Assembly: GCF_023159225.1 (NCBI RefSeq)
Contig: NC_063168.1
Location: 50,485,776-50,549,775 of the forward strand
Reading direction: 5' to 3'
Length of the DNA stretch: 64,000 nt
Origin: Perognathus longimembris pacificus
Lineage: Eukaryota; Chordata; Mammalia; Rodentia; Heteromyidae
In this document: one piece after another, positions 57,583 to 64,000 of the stretch
Numbering within the stretch: position 1 is the first letter of the stretch
How the letters are laid out: every line of letters begins with the position of its first letter
Position numbers and translations under genes: made by a program
The notes under the pieces: generated by a model
Database searches by the model: none
Seen by the model: the letters and a program-made list of their open reading frames with translations, nothing else
Told to the model about the DNA's origin: nothing

Positions 57583-57905
57583 CTGATATTAACTGTAATA
57601 GTAGCTACTACAGATAACAGATACCTGAGAAAATCAACTTACAAGGAAGAAGAGTTCATTTGGCTCATGATTTCAGAGGTTTTACTTTCATGGTTGCTTG
57701 GCCCTGTTGATCTGGGCCTGTGTCAAAGTCTGATGTCTGGCTTAACAACATGGCAGAGGAGGTGCATTCTGCTCATGTTATCCTGGGACATTAAAAGACA
57801 CACGCTGGGGCCAGGCCTCACAATCCCCTTAAACACATGAACCAGTAACCCAGTTTGGCCCCGATTAGATGATTCCACCACCTCCCCAAATGTGCCATGT
57901 GTTGT
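57583..57905 (+). mobile_element. MaLR-like LTR, 5' part, sense
   Basis: AGATACCTGAGAAAATCAAC, TTCATTTGGCTCATGATTTC, GGTTGCTTGGCCCTGTTG, GGCAGAGGAGGTGCATTC and CCACCACCTCCCCAAATGTG follow the order of MaLR-type LTRs. Its 3' end appears at 58640-58725, separated by unrelated DNA. Confidence 0.5.
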
Positions 57906-57961
57906 TTTTGTTGCATACACATATACTTTATTTATTTATTATAATTTTAGCAAAATATCTA

Positions 57962-58072
57962 GTCCCAGCTGTGGCACAACCCTGTCTCAACAATAAGATG
58001 AAGATGAGGAGGAGGAAAAGGAGGAAGAAGAGGAAGAGGAGGAGGAGGAGGAGGAGGGTAATGATGATAACA
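57962..58072 (+). mobile_element. Short 7SL/B1 3' fragment with TSD, nested
   Basis: CAGCTGTGGCACAACCCTGT followed by CTCAACAATAAG resembles the B1 3' end, and an AGG-rich tail follows. TATCTAGTCC occurs before (57956-57965) and after (58075-58084). Confidence 0.45.
58008..58060. repeat. (AGG)n purine-rich repeat
   Basis: Interrupted GAGG and GAAGAGG units leading to about seven AGG. It forms the tail of the nested 7SL fragment. Confidence 0.9.
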
Positions 58073-58084
58073 GTATCTAGTCCT

Positions 58085-58640
58085 CAATTCTGGTGGGGAA
58101 CAGAGTACACGCCTCACAAGTGAGAACACATAGGCTCAAACTGAAAAACCTAGGAGCCTAGATATAGCTAAAATACAGACATGCCCACATGAAAGAGAGT
58201 AAGTAGGCAATTACTCTGAGAGTCGGTCAAGCCCTGGACACAGGACAATGATCCAGAGAGACTGGTTATGATGGTGCTATAGTCATTTGCAGCCCTTAAC
58301 AATTGACCTGGGGTTGTTGTGCAAAGCAAACTCAAGGGCTACAGAACGGGCACAACAGATGAGAGGAAATGGGACTGGACATCTTCCCCTAGACTACTCT
58401 TGTCTCTTCCTTAAATCCAAGCTCTACACCCAACAGTAGCACTCCTGCCTGCAGCTCTCCTACTATCTGAAGATTGCTTGTACTTCCTTAAAGTGGACCC
58501 TCCCAGGCCAGATCCTCCCAATTCCCACACCATCTGTATCCACTGGCATCAACATAGGGACACCCTGGAGCTGACACAGACACCTGAAAAATGTAGCCTG
58601 GCAAGCTCAGAGAACAGTGTGTCAATCACCCCCTCATATC
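58085..58640. other. Unassigned DNA inside the MaLR-like LTR
   Basis: About 555 bp with moderate GC, including CACCCAACAGTAGCACTCC and the CTGACACAGACACCTG region. I do not recognise it. It separates the two MaLR-like parts and may be another mobile element or internal sequence. Confidence 0.4.
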
Positions 58641-58725
58641 AACATGCTGGGCTATTCTCTGGGGATCATGTTTTTAACATGTGGTCTTTTGGGTGACATT
58701 CCAGGTCCAAGCCATAACATCAGTA
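58640..58725 (+). mobile_element. MaLR-like LTR, 3' part, sense
   Basis: CAACATGCTGGGCTATTC, TTTTTAACATGTGGTC, TTTTGGGTGACATTCCAGG and TCCAAGCCATAACA are the usual last part of MaLR-type LTRs. Confidence 0.5.
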
Positions 58726-58729
58726 TTTT

Positions 58730-59475
58730 AGTGTAGCTAATTCTTTTGAGAAATAACCATTTGGAAACCTCTCATCAGTAGAAGGAATTTCCTCCACCAT
58801 TCTAAATGCAGCTGATACAACATAGTGTCAATTCTGAGAAAATGAAAAACATCCAGTCACCCAAGGTTTTCTGAAAAATATGTAGAAAGCAATGGGACAT
58901 GGGGCCTGTGTTATGTTTAATAACAAAACTCCTTTAAAGGACACTAGTTGAAGCGGTCTTACAGATCATTCAACCATAAAATAGAAACTCACCACCAATC
59001 AGCAAAAAAAGAAATTAATACTAACAAAATATGTAATTAAAAAAGTCCATCAGAAGGGAAAGTCTTTCACCAATACATTTTGTCTCCAAATTTATCTCCT
59101 TGGAAAAGAGTCCATTTTCTTTTGACATAGGCAGTTTTACTCTCCTTGGCTGCTTTCTGCAGTTATGGCCTGGTAGATATTTGGACACAGATAAATCAAA
59201 AAGAGCTTAAGCATTCAAATGAGTATTTAGCATAATGTTGGCCTCAAGCTAAGGGCCATTATGCAACTACTTTATGACATATAATAAATGAATTGTATTT
59301 GTTTTGTTTACGGGGTAATTATCTCACTGGGATTTGAAATGCAAATTCTAAATTTTGGACCACAGTTTTAATACAAGTCCAGCACCTTGTCAGGAGCTGA
59401 GAATCTTTGAATTTGGTACTTTTAATGCTTTTACTGTAATTTTTAAACTACCCTTAAGTAGTGAAACATCTTTTG
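58730..59475. other. No recognised element
   Basis: About 750 bp of AT-rich DNA with nothing identifiable. Confidence 0.4.
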
Positions 59476-59479
59476 TATT

Positions 59480-59650
59480 CTTTTATAGAATTTATTTATT
59501 TGTTATTACTGTTTCATAGTTGTACAAAGGTGCTTCAGTTCAGCAGTCAGTTTGTGAACACAATGCATCTTGATATCATCTCTGTCATCATCCCCTCCTA
59601 TCTCTCCTAAGACCTTCTGTCCCATCAAGTCTGAATCTGGGTTTGTGAGT
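59480..59650 (-). mobile_element. Older L1 3' UTR fragment, antisense (tentative)
   Basis: TTTCATAGTTGTACAAAGG, AATGCATCTTGATATCATC and a C/T-rich block match 10.7, 27.45 and 52.67 kb. Confidence 0.55.
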
Positions 59651-59988
59651 CACTTTTCAGCCACAGTGAAATGGGTATAGGGATCTTAGGAATTCTTCCC
59701 CCTTTGAGTCTTCCACTCTCTTCTGAAACCATGAATTCTCTCACATGTATGTACCTGTAGCAATTGACCTAACAATCTATATGTTCCTATGGCTGATTTC
59801 TGTAGTTGGTGCACGTGTTTTGTCTTAGGCAACATGTTGTCCTGTTGCTGTGAATGAGCATGGAGTGCAACAGTATTGGCAAAGGAAAATAATCCAGGTT
59901 TGCACAGAAGACTGTAATTTGTATATTTGGTAAAATATACAATACCAAACTTTAACTCTGAAAAATGAAATATCCTTAGGAATTTCTT

Positions 59989-60089
59989 TTTTTTTTCTTT
60001 CAAATTTTTATTATCAAACTGACGTACAGAGAGGTTACAGTATCATACGTTGGGCATTGGATACATTTCTTGTACTGTTTGTTGCCTTG
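59989..60089 (-). mobile_element. About 100-bp L1 3' tail with perfect 18-bp TSD
   Basis: T-rich end, TTATTATCAAACTGACGTAC, GGTTACAGTATCATACGTTG and ACTGTTTGTTGCCTTG. TATCCTTAGGAATTTCTT occurs exactly at 59971-59988 and 60090-60107. The insert is only 101 bp including the tail. Confidence 0.95.
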
Positions 60090-60109
60090 TATCCTTAGGA
60101 ATTTCTTAA

Positions 60110-60760
60110 TTTTGTCATAGAGAAAATCTATACAACAAGAAATCCAGTGATGAAATGATACAACAATTTTCAGTTTTTCTGTATTATGTTAAATTTAAAA
60201 TTAATTATTCAAGATTTTTAAGGCTGATATATCATCTGAGTTCTGTTTCTAGAGCATCTTATATTATGTACAAAGCAAAGTCACACTGTAGGGCAGAACA
60301 TTTGACAAGTAAGAAGGTCTGCCTTGTATATGGTGTCAGAATGTCTTTACTAACTTGATACAAGGCCCTAAGTTTTTACTTTGTTTAGAAAGAACATATT
60401 ACTTCAGAAGTCTCAGAGCCAAATACTGTTATAGGGCAGACTTACTAAGTATGGAACAGTAGTGTCAATATTAACCTAAATAAATTATTTTAGAACTTAT
60501 AACATATGGTGATGACATTTCAAGGCTTTACATATAGTAATACTGTTTGAAGTAATTAAAGTTATCCTTTTTTTTAAATGGCCAAACCACTAACAGACAT
60601 AGAGAGAATGTACCTTAAATCTGTAAATAATGTTGGGTTACAAATGTGAAAATGATTTGACAAAAAGAATGATCAGGAATAAATCAAACAAATGTTATTA
60701 CATTAGGGAGTGTTGGTTACTGTGTATATATTTTTGTTTAGTGAAATTATGTTGCCTCTT
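60110..60760. other. No recognised element
   Basis: About 650 bp with nothing identifiable. Confidence 0.4.
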
Positions 60761-60777
60761 CTAAAACACTATACAGC

Positions 60778-60993
60778 AGGGGCTGGAAATATGGCCTAGT
60801 GGCAAGAGTGCTTGCCTCGTATACATGAGGCCCTAGGTTCGATTCCCCAGCACCACATATACAGAAAATGGCCAGAAGTGGCGCTGTGGCTCAAGTGGCA
60901 GAGTGCTAGCCTTGAGCAAGAAGAAGCCAGGGACAGTGCTCAGGCCCTGAGTCCAACCCCCAGGACTGGCAAAAAACAAAACAACAACAAAAA
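60778..60993 (+). mobile_element. IDL-Geo SINE, sense, perfect 15-bp TSD
   Basis: GGGGCTGGAAATATGGCC, GGTTCGATTCC, GTGGCTCAAGTGGC and an A tail with C interruptions (CAAAACAACAAC). AAAACACTATACAGC repeats at 60763-60777 and 60994-61008. A young copy close in sequence to 36.8 kb. Confidence 0.95.
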
Positions 60994-61087
60994 AAAACAC
61001 TATACAGCTAACATACTATATACTATTTAACATGTTTCCCTATCACTTTTGAAATACTACATTGCTGTAATTTAGATATGAAATGTC

Positions 61088-61127
61088 ATCTACGGCCATA
61101 CCACCCTGAACACGCCTGGTCTCGTCC
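61088..61127 (+). pseudogene. Second 5S rRNA retropseudogene fragment (nt 1-40), TSD
   Basis: The 40 bp align to nucleotides 1-40 of mammalian 5S rRNA (TCTACGGCCATACCACCCTG ... CTCGTCC), with changes at about positions 1, 25, 30, 32 and 40. TAGATATGAAATGTC (61073-61087) and TAGATACGAAGTGTC (61128-61142) flank it, differing at two positions. There is no A tail. It ends at the same 5S nucleotide as the copy at 23032-23071, but the target sites are unrelated. Confidence 0.88.
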
Positions 61128-61144
61128 TAGATACGAAGTGTCCC

Positions 61145-61835
61145 TCAAAAAGGATTTTATGGTCAAGACTTGGTTCCCAGATGCCAAATTCAATTATTGA
61201 GATGTGATGTGATCATGAGTGCTATGACCTCATCAATACATTATGTGGGTGATGGGTTCTTAATTTGATGGCATTATTGGGAGTTGATAGAAACTTTTGG
61301 AAGGGAGGTGAAGCTGGAGGAAGTAGGTTACTGGAGTCACATGTCTGGGAACTATACCTTATCTGAGGTTTCTGTCTCTTACCTAGCCACAATTAAATGA
61401 ACAACTCTGATCTACTATGTTTTTTCTTCACAATAATCTGTCTCAACACAGGTCAGAAAAGATGGAGTTAGCTACCATGACAAAAGACTATTGATGTTTG
61501 TTTTAAAACAGGATATCCCCTCTTCTCAAAATCCCAGTCAACCTACAAGCTAACCAACCAAACTCTTGAATTTTTTAGTGCTTGCCAATGTCAATGTTGT
61601 ACGTATTTCTAGGATGATAAATTTTAAGGTCCCAATGTAAGGTAACTGAGTTCTTGTTCTTGAGACTGTAATAATTGTCTCTTGCAATCTTTCAAGTATA
61701 TATCAAAGTTTTAAATGTGAAGGAGATGCTTACAGAATGCAATGCAAAGTTTATATTTATCTGTAAAGCTGGGATGGATATTTGAAAACAAAAAAGTAAA
61801 AAGAGATTGACAGTTTTGATTTGATTAATACAGCC
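61145..61835. other. No recognised element
   Basis: About 690 bp with nothing identifiable. Confidence 0.4.
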
Positions 61836-61837
61836 AC

Positions 61838-62042
61838 TTCTTTTTTTTTTTGGCCAGTCCTGGGGCTTGAACGCAGGACCTGAGCACTGTCCCTGGCTTC
61901 TTTTTGCTCAAGGCTAGCACTCTGCCACTTGAGCCACAGTGCCACTTCTGGCCATTTTCTATATATGTGGTGCTGGGGAATTGAACCCAGGGCTTCATGT
62001 ATAGGAAGCAAGCACTCTTGCCACTAGGCCATGTTCCCAGCC
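61838..62042 (-). mobile_element. IDL-Geo SINE, antisense
   Basis: T tail, GGCCAGTCCTGGGGC, CCACTTGAGCCACAGTGCC, GGGGAATTGAACCC and GGCCATGTTCCCAGCCC. The flanks CAGCCACTTC and CAGCAACGTC are a possible TSD with two mismatches. Confidence 0.9.
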
Positions 62043-62324
62043 CAGCAACGTCTATTCATTATAAAACAAAGAAATGAAGGCAGTTTTTTCCCAAAAGATG
62101 TAAGCCCCAAATATCTTTCCAGAGAACATAAAGAACTCCTACAAATGGGGGGAACTATGGGCAAAATATCAACAATATTTCAGACATAGAAAAACAATGA
62201 AGAGTATGCAGTAAGATTTCCAATAGTACAAAAATCGGATCAATGCAAATAAAAATCTTAAACCATGGAAAGATGTCATTTTACTTCAACAAGATGGAAA
62301 AAATGCTCACATAGCTATTTTGCA

Positions 62325-62458
62325 GGGGGGAGGGGATTCGGGGTGGGTGGGAAAAATGAGGGAGGGGTAAGGTTGATGGAAAAGAAATGTACTCATTACC
62401 TTACTTACATAACTATAACTCCTTTGCACATCACCTTGACAATAAAATTTAAATTAAA
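62325..62458 (+). mobile_element. Older-subfamily L1 3' UTR tail, sense
   Basis: GGGAGGGGATTCGGGGTGGG, AATGTACTCATTACCTTACT, ATAACTCCTTTGCACATCAC and CTTGACAATAAAATTTAAAT. Reverse counterpart of 37.83 kb. Confidence 0.85.
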
Positions 62459-62459
62459 A

Positions 62460-62800
62460 AGATGAAAAAAATAAAATTCTGATATTAACAAGTTGAAAGA
62501 TATGAAATAATGAAAACTTTGATGGAGTAACTTTAAGAGTATAAATTAAAAAGCTAAGTTAGTACAATTCCTTTCTTACATAGGGGACTTTTGTTAAATT
62601 CTCTGTCTCTTTGGGAGTAACATGGATAGATTTCAGAGGGTCTACTGGGCTAGAGAGATTTTTAACTTCATCTTTCCTTTCTAAAGGTAGCATTTCCCTT
62701 CCTTACGGATGAAGGGCACAATCTACAGCATTGTAAACAATACCGAGGCTTTAGCACAACATAAAATAGAGATATGGTCAAATTGGATTACAGTTATTAT
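62460..62800. other. No recognised element
   Basis: About 340 bp with nothing identifiable. Confidence 0.4.
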
Positions 62801-62809
62801 TCTAAAATA

Positions 62810-63050
62810 TTTTTTCTTTTTTCTTTTTTTAATTTAATTTATTTATTAATTGAACACAATTTTTTTTGACAAGGTGTTGTGCAAAAAGGGTACAGTTACA
62901 TAGTAGGGCAGTGTGTACATTTCTTGTGATAGCTTATGCCCTGTTTTTCTTTCCCTTCTCTAGGTCAGGTAGACATATATACAATACACAATGTATCAAG
63001 AACATATACAGTAGCCACATGGCCAAGCCCAAGAAAATTCGCCTAGGGCT
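62810..63050 (-). mobile_element. Distinct L1 3' end subfamily, antisense
   Basis: T/A-rich tail, GACAAGGTGTTGTGCAAAA, GGGTACAGTTACATAGTAG, GGGCAGTGTGTACATTTCTT, then ACATATATACAATACACAAT. Homologous in order to the other L1 tails but different throughout, so from another lineage. Confidence 0.7.
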
Positions 63051-63054
63051 TTAA

Positions 63055-63360
63055 ATGTAATGTCGATATTAGACAATATGTCGATCTCAAATATTTATGT
63101 TAATCATTTTATAGAAATTAAGGCAGTAATTATACCATGGCTAAATTTTATTATTTAATGAGTTAATAAAGAAGAGTACTTATCATTGTAACACACATTT
63201 ACAAAAATATTTAAACTGCATTTGCAAGCTGAATAGTTTTCTTTATTCAACCTATGTATTTTATCTTAGTTATTTAAAATGTTTCATTCTTTTAACGTTG
63301 TTAAAAAAGAGGAAACATAAGTTTCACTGGACTCCCACATGAGATACTAAAATCAATTCC
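63055..63360. other. No recognised element
   Basis: About 300 bp, AT-rich, nothing identifiable. Confidence 0.4.
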
Positions 63361-63369
63361 TTATGAGTA

Positions 63370-63530
63370 CTACATAGGCTCTCTATCATTTGAGTCACAC
63401 TCCAGCCATCTTTATTTTTCAGATAATGTCTCATGCTTTTTCTTGGGTCAGCCTCCAATCTCAATCCTCCTTGTTTCTGCCTTTCAAGAAGCTAAGATTA
63501 TAGTCATGCATCACCTTGCCCTACTTTAAA
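63370..63530 (-). mobile_element. Old composite 7SL-tRNA SINE remnant, antisense
   Basis: CTATCATTTGAGTCACACTC (tRNA-like part), TTCAGATAATGTCTCATGC and GGGTCAGCCTCCAATCTC, then AGCTAAGATTATAGTCATGC (7SL part). Strongly decayed. Confidence 0.55.
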
Positions 63531-63890
63531 GAAACCTTTTATAAGCATATCATATATTTATATTTTTATGACTGTTCATAATAGCATAATTTATAAGAGC
63601 AAGAACCAAATACAGTTCAAATATTCATAATATGTTCAATGGATAAATAAATGGCAGGTTATGAGTACAGTAGAATATTTTACCATAGTGGAAATAATTA
63701 GTTACAGTCTTATTTTGTCTTATTGTCTATTAGTATTAATAGTATAAGGAGGTTTCATTGTGAAAGCATACACATATATCATATGTATATATATGTATAG
63801 ACACACATACATACATATATATTATTCCCTTAAACTCCCCTCCTTCCCTTTTCAAACAGTATCTTGTGGGTTTCATTATGATATGTTCAT

Positions 63891-63915
63891 ATGTATATAT
63901 ATATATATATATATA

Positions 63916-63946
<31 letters not shown>

Positions 63947-63947
63947 A
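63891..63947. repeat. Compound (TA)n(TG)n microsatellite
   Basis: About 12 TA units then about 15 GT units. Open frames over it are repeat translations. Confidence 0.95.
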
Positions 63948-64000
63948 TTTGTATGTGTGACACAGTTTGAACTTCTTCACTTCCAGGACTCTTCCCTTTC

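Overview
This window is nuclear DNA of a mammal. It is AT-rich, packed with retrotransposon copies in every state of decay, and has no recognisable protein-coding exon, intact ORF or functional RNA gene. The most informative marker is a dimeric SINE of about 200 bp. It has an ID/tRNA-Ala-like left half and a right half containing a CAAGTGGTAGAG-type motif, and nine copies are present. This matches the IDL-Geo SINE described from kangaroo rats and restricted to the rodent superfamily Geomyoidea. The window therefore most likely comes from a kangaroo rat, pocket mouse or pocket gopher, from an intergenic desert or a very large intron. The species call is inference; the repeats themselves are read directly.

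Layout. Positions 1-4100 are a long antisense L1 (ORF2 back to the ORF1/ORF2 junction), broken by two younger insertions that both have target-site duplications (TSDs). From 4.1 to 24 kb there is mostly unrecognised, probably unique DNA with scattered L1 3' tails, SINEs, an old antisense L1 at 15.8-16.9 kb and a 400-bp pyrimidine tetranucleotide tract at 14.57-14.97 kb. At 23.03 kb sits a 40-nt piece of 5S rRNA between perfect TSDs. From 24 to 42.9 kb there are old L1 pieces, many 7SL/tRNA composite SINEs, dinucleotide repeats and more L1 3' ends. From 43 to 50 kb there is a CpG-rich solo LTR with a 6-bp TSD, rearranged old L1 segments, and a 1.9-kb L1 inserted into a composite SINE and splitting it. 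From 50 to 64 kb there is a HAL1-like element (L1 ORF1-like sequence joined to L1 3' UTR), a second solo LTR with a 5-bp TSD, a MaLR-like LTR interrupted by about 730 bp, a second 5S fragment covering the same nucleotides 1-40, and two more IDL-Geo copies.

How the parts work together. There is no operon or pathway. The common thread is L1 machinery acting on itself (full-size, 5'-truncated and roughly 100-bp copies), on Pol III SINEs (IDL-Geo and a 7SL-tRNA composite sharing one right-hand module) and on other Pol III RNAs (5S). The nesting order gives a relative time scale. I found no new gene system. The best leads are the twin 5S 1-40 inserts, the module shared between two SINE families, and the frequency of ultra-short L1 tails.
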